Of a stretch of DNA of 64,000 nucleotides, positions 32,691 through 44,919 are shown one piece after another. The stretch is from NCBI GenBank assembly GCA_963682025.1, contig OY821520.1:84225465-84289464 (forward strand), read 5' to 3'. Positions within the stretch are counted from its first letter, which is position 1; every line of letters starts with the position of its first letter. Origin of the DNA: Cordilura impudica. Taxonomy: Eukaryota; Arthropoda; Insecta; Diptera; Scathophagidae. The notes below the pieces were generated by a model. The model ran no database searches and had not been told where the DNA came from. It worked only from the letters and a program-made list of their open reading frames with translations. A program made the translations under genes and the position numbers.

Positions 32691-34667
32691 GGGGCTGGCG
32701 AAGCCATTCCAAAAAGCGTATTTTAAAATTTGGTGGCTTCGATGCCTCGCAGATGTAAAGCAGTTATCGATAACAAAGATTTCGCAACAAAATATATATT
32801 TTCTCCTAATAATATTTGTTTTTTTTTATAAGTTATAAAAGTTTTTATAAAAGTTATATACACGACTGATATAAATCATATTTGAAAGTAATGATCACAA
32901 CTTGCTCAATATTAATTTATTTAATACAATTCTGTGGTTTTCTAGATTAATTAACCGCGTATGTCATAAAATCAAAATGTTCAGGGTAGCCAAAAAAAAA
33001 CGTTTTATTTGAAACTATGGGCTCGATATAAAGTTTTTAAAGCTTTTTATTTAACAGTCCTGTAGATATGGGCAATAAATACAATATATATAAAATTTTG
33101 AGTCAAAAGTCTTCAGAGGAATAGATCCTAGAGAAGGACGAAAAAAACAATATGTAAATAACACTTAAGTGTGTGCAGATAAAACAACTTATGTCGACAA
33201 ACGTCGTTTTTCTTTGAAAGAGAAAACTACCAATGCAGCCACCCATGTAGACATAAGTTGTTGTTGCTTGAAATTGGATTTTTTGTTCGTCAACAAAAAG
33301 TTAACGGGACTTAGGATGTGAATATAACAACGTATCAAGAATAATAGTGACAAAAAATAACAGAAATAAACAGTTTTTATAAGTGGTTATAAACTGAAAA
33401 ATAATCCAAAATTATTTTTCATTTTATTTTTTTTTTCATTAATAACAACGTAGGTTGACATACGTCGTTAGTGCTGCAAATTAATTTAATAAACATTTAA
33501 ATTATTTAAAGAAAAAACTCAGAAATGGTCAATATTTTTTTTTTTTTAATTTAACACATGTAAAGAGCGTTAAAAATTAATATATTTGGCATCGTTAACT
33601 CAAAACTGACAAAAATTGACATACTCGGTTATTAAAGAAAACCACAGAATTAGCATATGTATATTTTCCAGGATAAGGCGTTAAATTAACAAATCTAAGA
33701 CGAGGTATACCAAAATCAAAGTACATTTTGTTTTATTTGTTTGAAACTCCCATATTAGCACTGTGTTCCGAGTTAGTTGACGGAAATGTATATATGAAAT
33801 TACTATACTAATATCGTGAACTTAATAAAAACCGACCTTTTATTTAGGATGGCTAAATAATTCGGTTCTAACGGTAACAGTTTCTGATCTGGAATTATTT
33901 TTAAAAAAACTCTAAAAAAATTTTTGCATTTCGGTTAAAACAACTCTCAGCGGTCACTAAGAAATTAAATTAAATAATTTGCAAATACCTACATACATAT
34001 GTTTTCTTCGCAAAAGAACTGCAGTTCTTGTTGCAGCATAAGGAGTAAATGGAAAACTGCTCGATGTTTAATTCATAAATGATTCTTGTTCAACACAAAT
34101 TTACAAAAAAAAAAATAGAAGTTCTTCTACAACACATTATTAGAGGAAAAAATAACATAAACAGCAAAAATGTTTCCCGCATTTGATATTTGGCCCACAC
34201 ACGTATTCAAACAAAAATTCAACCTGTTTCTGAAGTAATTTTGAAATTAAAAAAAAAAAAAGATAAACTAAACAATTTAGAAAATTAATTACGGCATAAT
34301 TTAGCTAAAAGAAGTAGGACAACGACTGCATTCTTAAGAACATAAAAGCGACAATTGATGAAACAGGCAAAAAGAGAAAAGGAAAAAAAGAGAGCAAACA
34401 AGATAATAAAGCTGGGTTTTCTCAAATAATGCAACATAAAATAAAGAGTAAACATGAATATTTTTTTAAGACAATACAGCAACGGGCGAATAAGAGAAAT
34501 CCAGTTTTTCTTTATTTCAAAAGAAATAAGAGAAATCCAGTTTTTGTTTAGTAAATCTCTTCGGTTTGCATAACTTAAATTGTATAAAAATAAAATTTGA
34601 TTGAACGATGACATTATAATATCCCTGCAAAAAATATCTAAAGTAAATAAGTTAAAAATTTAAGAAA
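32691..34667. other. AT-rich DNA with no recognised gene
   Basis: A short inverted pair ACAACTTATGTCGACA / TGTAGACATAAGTTGTT lies near 33185 and 33247. A 109-residue minus frame at 34285-34614 is low-complexity and unrecognised. Nothing else is supported. Confidence 0.4.
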
Positions 34668-35303
34668 CACTTTCTGAGTCGATTTAGTGATGTCCGTCCG
34701 TCTGTGTGTCCATGTATATCTTGTAATCAAACTACAGGTCGCAAATATGAAGATATTTTGATGAAATTTGGTATATAAGCTTCTATCAGCCATAGGAAGA
34801 ATGCTATTGAAATTGGAGAAATTCGGTCGATGTTCAGACCTAGTCCCCATACAAATGACCCCTATGAAATCGACATAAATTGCCATAAGATCCGAATTAT
34901 CATATAGATCTCAGTCAAATTGGGTTTGTATATGTTTATTATATAGGACAATTCCTACTCATAGGTCCCATATAGAGCTGCTTCCCGATCTTCGCTTAAA
35001 TCTATCAAAAAACAAAAACATTGCACAGATTTTTCTCAAATTTGGTTTGTATATATTTTTTCAAAATATAAGTGACTTTACCAAATATGGTCAGGATCGG
35101 TTCAGTTTTCGACCTAGTCCCAATATAAATATATCACCCGATATGAAGTTTTTCATATCTGCAGCCAAAAAAAAATAATAACAATGCCATTCAAACTTGG
35201 TTTATGCTTATTTTCTATATCCAATTAGTTGAACCGAGGAGATAGGGTCTCCAAACCATGTCGTATAGTCGGTCTGGACCGACTATAATTTTCTTGCTTG
35301 TTT
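34668..35303 (+). repeat. Dispersed repeat B, 5'-truncated copy
   Basis: Begins at CTTTCTGAGTCGATTTAG and contains the rest of repeat B to GGTCTGGACCGACTATAA and CTTGCTTG. Confidence 0.85.
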
Positions 35304-35334
35304 TTTAATTTATTTATAAAAGCGGAATTATGTA

Positions 35335-35520
35335 GTGTCCAAAAAAGGATGGCAGGATAATTCAATTGAGTTAATAAAATTTTATATGGAATGGAATCCC
35401 TTAGGTAGCCGACGCTCAGGCCGCCTTAAGAACACCTGGCGTAGAACAGTCCCACAAGAACTCAATATCCAAAATAAATCGTTTGACAAAATAAGAGTTA
35501 TATGTAATGATGTTGGAATT
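35335..35520 (+). pseudogene. LINE ORF2 C-terminal tail
   Basis: The peptide WNPLGSRRSGRLKNTWRRTV resembles the C-terminal tail of reverse-transcriptase ORFs of some LINEs (WNPQGxRxRGRPxxTWRR). The frame continues another 40 unrelated residues. 5'-truncated fragment only. Confidence 0.6.
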
Positions 35521-35589
35521 TTCTTGTTCCCAAGTGGAATGAATAAAGGGGGAAAAAATATCTCGTTTTGGGTGCTCTTTTTTTGCTAA

Positions 35590-36769
35590 TTGGTAACAAT
35601 GATAATTAAATAAACTACGATTTAGTTTATAACTAATATCAGTTTGAGAATACCAGCTCTAAAAAATTAAGCTTGAAATAATATATGTAATTTGTACAAT
35701 GATAAAAGACATTTTCACGCCTTATTAAATCATACGATCGCTATCATCATCATAATCATTATCATAAGATTTTGTTTATTGAAATTAATGTTATTCAATA
35801 TTTTGATCTACTATATTTTCTTGCTAAACTAAATCTTTTTTTTAAATTCTTCAGTATAATAATTGTTTCGGATTTAATTTTTAACACTCACGCAAACTTG
35901 TTGAATTTTATTGAAAATTTTCAATGTCTGGCAAATGAAAAATCATCACTTTCCGTTCATACAATATAAAACGAAACGATGTCTACGAGTTTGATACATG
36001 AACCAACAACAACCGCAACGTCTCGTTTTCATTAAGTCCAGTGTAAAAAGTTGTACACTTGCACTCACTTCCAATAATGCTGGATGCATATTTTCAAGTA
36101 CATTCTCGCATGAACTCAACATCATAATGACGACGATTATGATGTTATTATGATTATGTTCATAGTTTCATAATGAACCTCCCCACTACTGTTTTGCGTT
36201 TCTTTCATCTAACAATTATTATTGTATGCATGCCATTCACAGCTGGTAAACTATAATCTTCGTACTCGTATGGCACTCGTGTGTGTGCGTGTTGGTGCAA
36301 TGACTTCAAACATACGCAACGTTCGAAAAACTCTCTACGTTATTTGAATAATAAATAATTTGCCACTTAATTAGACTGAACTTTTATAAACAATATAAAG
36401 CATGTAATTATCGTACATATGATTGTGTAACAGTAAGATATTTAATATTGTATGGTTATTTGGAAGATGAAGAAGAAAAAGTGACTTTAAATGTGAAGAA
36501 AACGAATAGTCATAACAATACTATGAAATTGCAGTCAAGTGCTCTAAGCAAATCAATTATTTGGACGGTTATACGACTATACGTTGCTTATAAGCTCAAA
36601 ATTACATCAGTATTCAAGCTCACTTTTTTATTATTATTAATATTGTTACTTTGATTTATACTATCTTTAAGAACACTGTACAACAAACCGAAAATTTTTG
36701 TAGGGTGTAATGCATTTTTCAGTTAGAAATTAATTCTACCTATAAAAAAAAAGCCATCACTGCTTCCAT
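35590..36769. other. No recognised transposon; possible unique DNA
   Basis: Less repetitive than its surroundings, with TCATCATCATAATCATTATC-like words and CACTCGTGTGTGTGCGTG. No gene seen; this is one of the few stretches that may be single-copy host DNA. Confidence 0.35.
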
Positions 36770-37100
36770 CAGCGATGCCAACTTAGCGCTTTTCGCGCTA
36801 GCTTTAGTGTCATTTAACTACCCAAAAAGCGCCTTTTTAAACAATGCTAATCGTTTTTTTTGCTAAATAAAATTCTGCATATTTGAATTCTCTCCAATTT
36901 TAAAGTTTTTGGTCACAGGAACTAATAATTGGTTCTCTTATGTGTCAGTAAGACAAAATTTATATAACAATATATTAAGTTGATTAACAAAGATGCCAAT
37001 ATGCCAAGAAAAATGCTGGTAGTAGCACCAACCAGACGGCTCTCTATAGAAAGAGCCATTAAAGCAATTTTGGATATGTGGCTTGAGTTGAAAACTCATT

Positions 37101-37133
37101 ATACCCTACACGACCATGTGGTTTGGGTACAAT
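37101..37133 (+). repeat. Dispersed repeat B, left piece split by a hAT
   Basis: TATACCCTACACGACCATGTGGTTTGGGTACAAT-type start of repeat B; the repeat resumes at 38048 with GGTATAATGACTTTGTGC. Confidence 0.85.
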
Positions 37134-38047
37134 CAGGGCCGTCTCCAGTAGTTCTGCCGCCCCGAGCGGAATTTACGTTCGCCGCCCCCCAGACAAGCAT
37201 GAAATAATTTTTCAAATATATTTTTAAAAGACAAAGATTAAAAATTTAACATTTTAGAATGCTTGTTATGTTTATATATTTATGATTCGGAATCGCTGAT
37301 CTTAGATAAGTTTTTATGAGTTTCAGTTTCGAAAAACTTCTTTTCCCGCTGGCCACTGTGACAGGTAGTGTCAACAATATTCGTAAAGCAATATTAACAT
37401 TAAGCGCAAACCCATACTCTCTTGTTATTTTTATAGGTGTTGTAGGTGTACTCTTAGATGTCACAGTAGTTGAAGGAATTTTGCTTACATCATATAGAAA
37501 ACCAAGAAGTTCACTATGGCTTTTAATTTGTTGAAATCTTACACTTGACGCACTAATGGTGATGTCTTAAACTCTGTAGTAAAAATCAAGTTTGTACCGC
37601 ATTTCTGGGTCATCTATAGATTCAAATCATCCTTCATAATCAAATTGGGCCTCAGTGTTTCTCCTCTAGCCTGTTTTTGTACAGTGGCACCAATGTTTGG
37701 GTTTTCCATCTCAATTTTAGAAGCAAGATCCTTGGCGTCTACTAAATACCCATGAAATTTTAAATCGTTTCTCAGACATGAAAAACATTTTTTTTGTGCT
37801 TTCTAATAAATATACAACTTTTAATTCTGCTAAGTCAATTTGTCGCTAGTGAATCAGTAGAATAGAAATATTACGATTATAAAGAGCCTTCTTACAGCCT
37901 ACAAGTTTAGTTAGGCTCGCTGCGAGACTCACGGCACTTAAAAGGTTATTTACATTTTTATTATTTTGCTGTTGCAAATTTTTCCGCCCCCTAAAATCTG
38001 CCGTCTTAGGCGGTGGCACAGTTCGTACATCCCTGGAGCCGGCCCAG
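37134..38047 (-). mobile_element. Internally deleted hAT transposon
   Basis: Ends CAGGGCCGTCTCCAG and, in reverse complement, CTGGGCCGGCTCCAG. It is flanked by an 8-bp target duplication, GGTACAAT (37126-37133) and GGTATAAT (38048-38055), 7 of 8 identical. 914 bp, with transposase C-terminal relics on the minus strand. It splits a repeat B copy, so it is younger than that copy. Confidence 0.85.
37246..37830 (-). pseudogene. hAT transposase C-terminal dimerisation relic
   Basis: From about 37795 downward the minus strand reads FHGYLVDAKDLASKIEMENP, then a stop and frameshifts. The frame at 37464-37246 then reads NVNIALRILLTLPVTVASGK, RSFSKLKLIKTYLRSAI, the conserved hAT C-terminal dimerisation block (as in ZMYM1/ZBED-like proteins). 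The catalytic region is mostly deleted. The start Met of that frame is incidental. It lies between the TIRs of the 37134-38047 element and confirms its class. Confidence 0.8.
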
Positions 38048-38782
38048 GGTATAATGACTTTGTGCTGCTGTTTGTAACTACCAAAAATATTTGACATAGA
38101 CCCATCTCGATTTTATTGAGTCGATTTAGCGATGTCCGTCCGTCCGTATGTGTGTCCATGTAAACTTTGTAATCAAACTACAGGTCGCAAATAGGAATAT
38201 ATTTTGATGAAATTTAGTATATAAGATTTTATCAGCCATAGGATGAACACTATTGAAAATGGTGAAATTCGGTCCATGTACAGACCTAGTCCCCATACAA
38301 ATGACCCCTATGAAACCGGCATCAATTGCCATAAGATCCAAATTATCATATAAATCTCAGTCAAATTGGGTTTATATGTGTTTATTATATCCATTAATCA
38401 GTAGTCCAAAAATAATCCCTATTAGACAATTCTTAATCATAGGCCCCATATAAAGCTGTTTCCCGATCTTCACTAAATCCATCAAAAAACTAAAACATTG
38501 CACAGATTTTTCTCAAATTTGGATTGTATATATTTTTTCAAAATATAAGTGACTCTACCAAATATGGTCAGGATCGGTCCATTTTTCGACCTAGTCCCCA
38601 TATAAATATAGCACCCGAAATGAAATTTTCATATCTGCAGCCAAAAAAAATTAATAACAATGCCACTCAAATTTGGTTTATGCTTATTTTCTATTTCCAA
38701 TTAGTTAGATATAGGGTCTCTAAACCATGGTATGGGTATCGTTTAGTCGGTCTAGACCGACTATAATTTTCTTACTTGTTTT
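38048..38782 (+). repeat. Dispersed repeat B, right piece
   Basis: Continues the copy begun at 37101 and ends with GTCGGTCTAGACCGACTATA and CTTACTTG. Apart from the hAT it is full length. Confidence 0.9.
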
Positions 38783-39394
38783 AAAGTTGTTAATTTGATT
38801 ATTTGGCGTATCGATCCTGTCTTAGGTTATAGTTATATAAAATAATACTGAAGAATCTGGCAAACAAGTAATGAAAAAATGTTAATTTACGAGCTAAGAG
38901 CTAAACTAGTATCTAGTTTTTTTTTTTTAAATAAAAGTTCAGTATAACGAGTTCAATAACGCCTCGCGTAATTACCTTTCACGCTTATTTACCTCCAATT
39001 CAAAATCCCCGTTTTTTGCTCAATTTTGCTATCAAAACCCCACGGTTAACTTTCGCTTAATTACCCAATTCGGGTAACTACCTCAAATATTTTATCCAGA
39101 AAAGAAAATTTCCATCAAATTTCCTTGGTTCAATTACCCAAAGTACTTATTGGCTCACAATATGGTTTAACCAGATGCGCCTGAATAATGCTGTCATTTC
39201 TAGAAAATTGGTCATGAATAAGGAAAGGAGTTTGCTATTAAAATTAATTCAGAATTTGAACCGAACAATGGTTGGTTCAGAAGGTGGCAGAGGAGAGAAA
39301 ATGAGGTAAATAAACGTGTTTGTTTAAATGCTTTCCCCGCATAATTACACAAAAATCTTGTAAATTTTGAGGAGGCAATTAACCGAGGATTACT
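38783..39394. other. No supported feature
   Basis: Contains three or four TAATTACC(C/T)-type words near 38965-39080 and 39125, with no defined unit. No gene. Confidence 0.4.
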
Positions 39395-40190
39395 TTTTAT
39401 ACCCTATACCACTATGTGGTTTGGGTATAATGACTTTGTGCTGCTGTTTGTAACAACCAAAAATATTTGACCTACACCCATATTTAATTATACCGATCGA
39501 ATCAGAATCACTATCTGATTCGATTTAACGATGTCCGTCCGTCCGTCCATCTGTGTGTCCATGTAAAGTTTGTAATCAAACTGCAGGTCGCAAATATGAA
39601 TATATTTTGATGGAATTTGATATATAAGCTTCTATCGGCCATGGGATGAACGGTATTGAAATTGGTGAGGATCGGTCCATGTTCAGACCTAGCCCCCATA
39701 CAAATGACCCCTATGACATCAACATATATTGCCATAAGATCCAAATTATGATACAAATCTTAGTCAAATTGGGTTTGTATGTATATATTACATCCATTAA
39801 TCAGTAATCCAAAAATGATCCCTATTGGACAACTCTTAGTCATAGGCCATATATAGAGCTGCTTCCCGATCTCCACTTAAATCTATCAAAAAACAAAAAT
39901 ATTGCACTGATTCTTCTCAAATTTTGTTTGTATATATTTTTGCAAAATACAAGAGACTTTACGAAACATAGTCAGGATCGGTCCATTTTTGGGCCCAGTC
40001 CCCATACAGCATCCGATATTAACTTTTTCATATCTGCAGCCAAAAAAATTAATAAAAATCCCACTCAAATTTGGTTTATGCTTATTTTCTATATCCAGTT
40101 AGTTGGGCCTGAGAGATAGGGTCTCTAAACGCATGGTATAGGGTATCCTATAGTCGCTCTAGACCGACTATAATTTTCTTACTTGTTTTT
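39395..40190 (+). repeat. Dispersed repeat B, full copy
   Basis: TTTTTATACCCTATACCACT at the start with the perfect ACCACTATGTGGT hairpin; the end is CTCTAGACCGACTATAATTT, CTTACTTG and a T tract. Confidence 0.9.
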
Positions 40191-40411
40191 TTTTTTGCAA
40201 GAGATAAAGTGTATGAAAAACTAAAAAAAGGAAAAATAGAGACAGAATTGATATACATATTTTGGATTGAAATATATAACTTCAATTACTCAGTCAAATA
40301 ATTCCTGTTTTTTAAAATTAGTCTCATTGTCGATATAATGACTTTCCAGTACTTAAACGCTTAAGTTGAAAGAGTGTTCAGTGAAACGATTTTTTAATGC
40401 GCTAATATTTA

Positions 40412-41904
40412 GTGCCCAATGAACAAATTCCCAAAAAAATTAACTTATTCCCCAAAAATTTCTATGGAATTGGAGAATTTGTTCATGATGAAAAAATTCC
40501 CCAATTTTTACGTTTTTGGACTGTAAATTCATTTTTAAACTCCTTTTAACTCATATTCTCTGTCTGTCTGTCTGTCTGCCATGGGTGGACCTCATTCCCC
40601 CTTATCAAATTGATCTGAAACTTGGCCCATAGTCTTGTTGTGACTATAGATTAATTTTGGGGTAGTTACGCACAGTCACACGTGGTCATGCACAGTCACG
40701 GAGTGATCTATATGTCATTTATCCTCATCCGACCGATCTGAAACTTGGTCGAAATACTTGCTGTAAAGAAAGATCAACTTCAACATAGTCACGCGCAGTC
40801 ACGCATAGTCACGCACAGTAACGGAGTGATCTAAATGTCATTTCCCCTCATCCGATCGATCTCAAACTTGGTCCATACACTTGCTGTGAAAAAAGTTAAA
40901 TTTACCATAGTCACGCACAGTCACGGAGAGAAACTTTGAAACTGAAACTTTGTCCATAGACTTGTTGTGGCCAAAGAATATTTTTATGGGTTAGATTTAT
41001 TTCAATTTAAAATTTTTTGGGGAATTTTTTAATACTTAAATTTAGAATTTTGCGGATTAAATTTATTTATTTTATAAGACCCTACAGCAAAAATGCTTCA
41101 AAAATAAGCTGCGAAACCGGTTTAGTTTTTTTTTTTTTGTAGTTTATTTATTTTGTAAACATCAAAAAGGAACGGAATCGTTTGCAAATTAAAGGAATCA
41201 GAACATTTTTAAAAATCAAATTACTTCATTCAATAAGTGGTCATCATTGAGGTGTGGCGTCATCAAATTTATAGAACTTTCAAAAATGGAACATTTTGAA
41301 CCTCTGAGCGAAAGTATATGATGGATGCGACGTTTAGATTTGTGCCGCAAGGTTACTTTAAGCAACTGCTTATAGTATATGTGTGTGCACATACGTTGAT
41401 AAAACATTTATCATAAGGCTTCTCGCAGAGCTGTATTCCGCCACACCCGTGCTGCGGCACAGTTGCCGTCAACTTATTTTAATCGCCAAAATATATTTTT
41501 CTCAGATCCTTCAGATATTTTTCATTTTGATGGATAAAAACGCAAATGCTATTATTCGTGCGTTTTCCTTTTTTACCGTGCAAACATTGCAAGATATGTT
41601 ATGGTTGTGAGAGAAAGCACCGAAATGATGCAATTGAAAAGGATACATATTTTAAATGCGTTTATTGCAAGACAAATATTGAGAGCAGTATGAAAATTTT
41701 CACTTAAATAAAGATTTAACGAAATTCATTAAGAATGAGTTTGGGCAGTCAGTTCATTTTTTATTTCGTTTTAGACAAATTTGGGAATTTGTTAATTTCT
41801 TTCGGGGACCCTTTTTTAAAATTTTGGGAATTTGTTCATCATGAAGTTATTCCCAAATTTTTTTGGGAATAATTTTTTTTTTGGGAAATTTGTTCATTGG
41901 GGAC
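40412..41904. mobile_element. TA-flanked TIR element with repeat A inside
   Basis: Left end TA|GTGCCCAATGAACAAATTCC; the right end in reverse complement is TA|GTCCCCAATGAACAAATTTC. The arms stay similar for about 90 bp, including TTCATGATGAA. The TA duplication suggests the Tc1/mariner superfamily. Only unrecognised frames (41219-41610) lie inside, plus repeat A at 40533-41000. Confidence 0.65.
40533..41000 (+). repeat. Dispersed repeat A, copy 2
   Basis: Same TCTGTCTGTCTGTCTG head and AGTCACGCACAGTCACG subrepeats as 361-850. Confidence 0.8.
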
Positions 41905-42263
41905 TAAGTACTCAGCGCCATTTTTTAAAACTAATTAAAGAATAAATATATTTAAACACTGCAAATTCTTTAAAATTAATTCATTTCAAACGTAAAAAAA
42001 ATTATATTAGAATATTGCTATGGTCTGAAGATTAGGAAGAAAATGACATGTTATTATTTGAAAATGAAAAGTTTCTAACGTATATTTTTTTTTTTATTAT
42101 TTATTATTATTTAATTAAATACTAACTGATATCATAAGTACAAAATTAATAAAAATAACTTTATAGCTTTATAGCGCTTCTAGTTTCATTTTAATTTAGC
42201 GCCTTTAAGCGCATTTTATGGTACTGTTTTGGGCTTCTTAACTGGAAAAAGTTGGCAACGCTG

Positions 42264-42619
42264 GCTGCTATAAAAACACGATAAATAATAAATTGTATAT
42301 ACTGGCCAAAAAAACAAAAAAAAGAATTTAAAGGCTAATTACACTGTGCAACAGTCCGAAAATTGTTCTACAGTGTAATTTTATTTTTTTCCGGCTTGTC
42401 TGGCTTTTTATACTTTAAAGCATTGTTCACAAGAAATCCGGTCGCATAAAGCTCTAAATTTTTTTTTTTTAAATGCGATTTAATAAAGTTGTTGTTTATT
42501 CATTGACATTCCTAAGCAAAAAAAAACTTGTTAATTAGCACAACTACCAATAAAAATTCGATTTTTTTGTCTTGATGCGAATGTGGTTTGATAAGTCAGT
42601 GACTTTAATAAAAGATATA
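42264..42619. other. No supported feature
   Basis: Short inverted words ACACTGTGCAACAGTCCG / TCTACAGTGTAA near 42340-42372; otherwise nothing. Confidence 0.4.
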
Positions 42620-43029
42620 TAATCGGCCAAAAAAAACATTTTGTTTCTCAACATAGTCTCCTTTTAGCTCGATACATTTTGTTCAACGTTTCCCCATTTT
42701 ATTTCATTGTGCTTAAAGGTTTTGTAGGTGTTCCCAAGGTCCTTGAAATAAGCGTTTGTTACAGGGATGACCCCTTGATTCGACCCAAATCGCTTACCGC
42801 CGAGCCATACTTTCAGGTTTGGCAACAGGAAATAGTCGCAGTGGGCTAAATATGGAGAATATACTGGATGCGGTAGCAGTTCGTAGCCGAATTTATAGAT
42901 TTTTGCCCATAATCACTCCATACGTATTCTGCAAGATCACGTTTTTCTTCACCAAATGCGATCTTTTTTGCTTCAAATCAATGTCAAATCTCTCCAATAG
43001 CTGTGAATGATATTCGCCGTTGATGGTTT
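42620..43029 (-). pseudogene. Mariner transposase C-terminal relic, block 1
   Basis: Minus-strand reading from about 43029: GEYHSQLLERFDIDLKQKR, then after a deletion GYELLPHPVYSPYLAHCDYF, LLPNLKVWLGGKRFGSNQGV and, shifted, the C-terminal KCIELKGDYVEK-like end at about 42650. These are the mariner (DD34D) blocks around and after the last catalytic Asp (LAHCDYF for LAPSDYH). It holds the sequence CGCCG at 42798-42802, uninterrupted. It joins directly to a Tc1 fragment in the opposite orientation. Confidence 0.8.
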
Positions 43030-43238
43030 AAGCATGATAATGACCCCAAACACACATCAAAGTAGGTCAAAGATTCGTTGTCTGCTAATGCTATTCAAGC
43101 CTAGGATTGGCCACTGAATCTCCAGACTTGAATCCCGTTGAGAACCTATTCGGCGTTTTGAAGTGCAAGGTCGGAACTCGCCGTTTTAGTAATAAGCAGT
43201 AGCTAATGAATTGTTTAATATCAGAGTGGGAATCAATA
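43030..43238 (+). pseudogene. Tc1 transposase C-terminal relic, block 1
   Basis: Plus-strand HDNDPKHTS followed by a stop, then DWP and DLNPVENLFGVL-type sequence in broken frames. The same fragment, less damaged, is at 45152-45470. It ends abruptly near 43238, where the Transib sequence starts. Confidence 0.75.
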
Positions 43239-43239
43239 C

Positions 43240-44919
43240 CAACTACAATACAATGTATGGAAGAATGAAATTCCCTCGTCAACAAAGTTTTGTAGACCAA
43301 TAAAGTTTGCTTACAAAAAGGAGACTCAAGATGTCATAGATGAAGAAGTTCGAAAAATAAATGATCAAATTAAAGAACTTCAACCAGTAACATTTAAATT
43401 TGATGACCAAGACATTGAAGTAAATTTTAAAATGTGTCTCACAATGACTGATGGAAAAGTTGCACAAGCTTTAACCAAAACAAAGTTATCGTCAAGCTGC
43501 ACCATATGCCAAAAAAACATCAAGTCAATTGAGCCAACCACCAACACAAGACGATAGTTTTAATGAAGCATATGAATTTGGAATGTCACCTCTTCATGCT
43601 AGAATTCGTTTTATGGAGCATATTCTTAATTTGGGATACGATTTGGAATTTGGCCCGTTAGGCGAAACAGTGAGAAACAAAAAAGAAAATTTGGAAAAAA
43701 GAAAGCAAAAAAAAAAAAGATATTCAAGAAAAATACCGTGAGATTGGCCTTATAATTGACCAGCCAAAGCAAGGAGAAGGAAATTCTAATGATGGAAACA
43801 CAGCAAGGAGATTTTTTTCCGATCCAGAAACTGCAGCTTCTATAACTGGAGTAGATTATGATTTAATACGACGATTCCAAATCATATTACAAGTTATAGC
43901 ATGTAGCAAAAAGATAGATGCAAAAAAATTTGGTCAGTATGCTAATGAGACAGCAACCCTTTATAACCAAAAATATTCTTGGAGACATTTGCCAACCACA
44001 GTTCACAAAATTTTGTTCCATGGGGAACAAATAATTCAGCACAATATGCTTCCAATTGGAGATCTCTCAGAAGAAGCCCAAGAAAAAAGGAACAAAGACT
44101 ACAGATTCTTTCGCGAGCACAATACAAGAAAAATTTCCAGATATTGTACTAATGAAGATCTTATTAATATTTTATTGTGCACATCAGACCCATATATGTC
44201 CAGTATTCGACAAAAATGGAAATCAACCTCATTAGAGTTAGATGAAGAAGCTAAACAACTACTGCAAAATGAAAATCAAAGCTATTTGGAAGAAATTTTT
44301 ACTAATATTGTTTAATTAATACTAGTTTAAAGATTATAATTTGTTTCTAATTTTAGTATAAATTTTTATTAATACATTTAAATAAAATATGTGCACTTTA
44401 AATCAATAGTAAAAGTTTACTTAAAATTTTATCGATGTTGTGTTCTGTATATAATATATCCAAATGGTATTGATATTGTTGGGAATTTCAGTGTTATTTT
44501 TCAGTTTAATCCTCACAAGAATTAGCTTTCTTCCAAAAAAACCAACCTTTGGCACCTGTGAATATTGAGACTAAATAAATGTCAGGGGCCAAATGTTGGC
44601 ATTTTCTGACCAAAATTAAGTTTAGGAATAATAAATAAGTATTGGTTGTAAAATACGATTGAAGAAAATAAGAAATTATAAAAAAAATACCTATTTAAAA
44701 TGTCAAAATATTCAACTTTTACATGGAAACTCAACAAAAAATTAAAATGCATTTTTAACTCCAAATTACTTACGTTCCTATCCGTCGAGTTTTACGTTTG
44801 AACACGCAAATTGAAGCTTAAAGTCCCTCCTATTGAACGAAACAAATTGCGTAAAAAAATACCAATCCGGTCAAAAGTTATAGAGTTTTGACCGCTATCT
44901 CGCGAAATTGACCACTGTG
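43240..44919 (+). mobile_element. Transib-like transposon, 5'-truncated, with right end and TSD
   Basis: The right end is CCACTGTG ending at 44919, in reverse complement CACAGTGGTCAATTTC with the ATAACTTTTGACCGG block further in. The next five bases are CGCCG, which fits the GC-rich 5-bp duplication of Transib; the same CGCCG is uninterrupted in block 1 at 42798. The left end is missing. Confidence 0.75.
43262..44315 (+). pseudogene. Transib/RAG1-like transposase, three-frame relic
   Basis: Three pieces. First, 43262-43550: SSTKFCRPIKFAYKKETQDV, later MTDGKVAQALTKTKLSSSCT followed by ICQ, giving the CxxC zinc-binding pair seen in the same place in RAG1. Second, 43529-43720, another frame: EFGMSPLHARIRFMEHILNL. 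Third, from the A-run at 43707 to 44315: GLIIDQPKQGEGNSNDGNTA, TTVHKILFHGEQII and LPIGDLSEEAQEKRNKDYRF. The last contains the presumed catalytic Glu. The A-run frameshift and one near 43530 break the gene. The N-terminal third is missing. It aligns with the copy at 4795-5580 (about half of residues identical by eye). Confidence 0.8.

Larger units (their letters stand above)
36770..42263. mobile_element. hAT-like outer element filled with nested insertions
   Basis: The left end is CAGCGATGCCAACTTAGCGC (36770). The right end in reverse complement is CAGCGTTGCCAACTTTTTCC (ending at 42263); both continue with GCGCTTT/GGCGC-type words. Flanking 8-mers GCTTCCAT and GCTGCTAT match at 6 of 8, as expected for an old hAT duplication. 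Own coding sequence is not recognisable; inside are repeat B copies, a second hAT and a TA-flanked element. Confidence 0.6.

Noticed and set aside
34285..34614. 109-residue minus-strand frame as a gene
   Set aside because: Internal near-repeat (NWISLI) and Phe/Leu bias; no recognisable domain.
38126..38341. Similar 60-80-residue frames (MGTRS..GPI) repeated at 31885, 34638, 38126, 39511, 39886 and 47503
   Set aside because: All fall at the same places of repeat B copies; recurrence is due to shared repeat sequence, and most copies break the frame.
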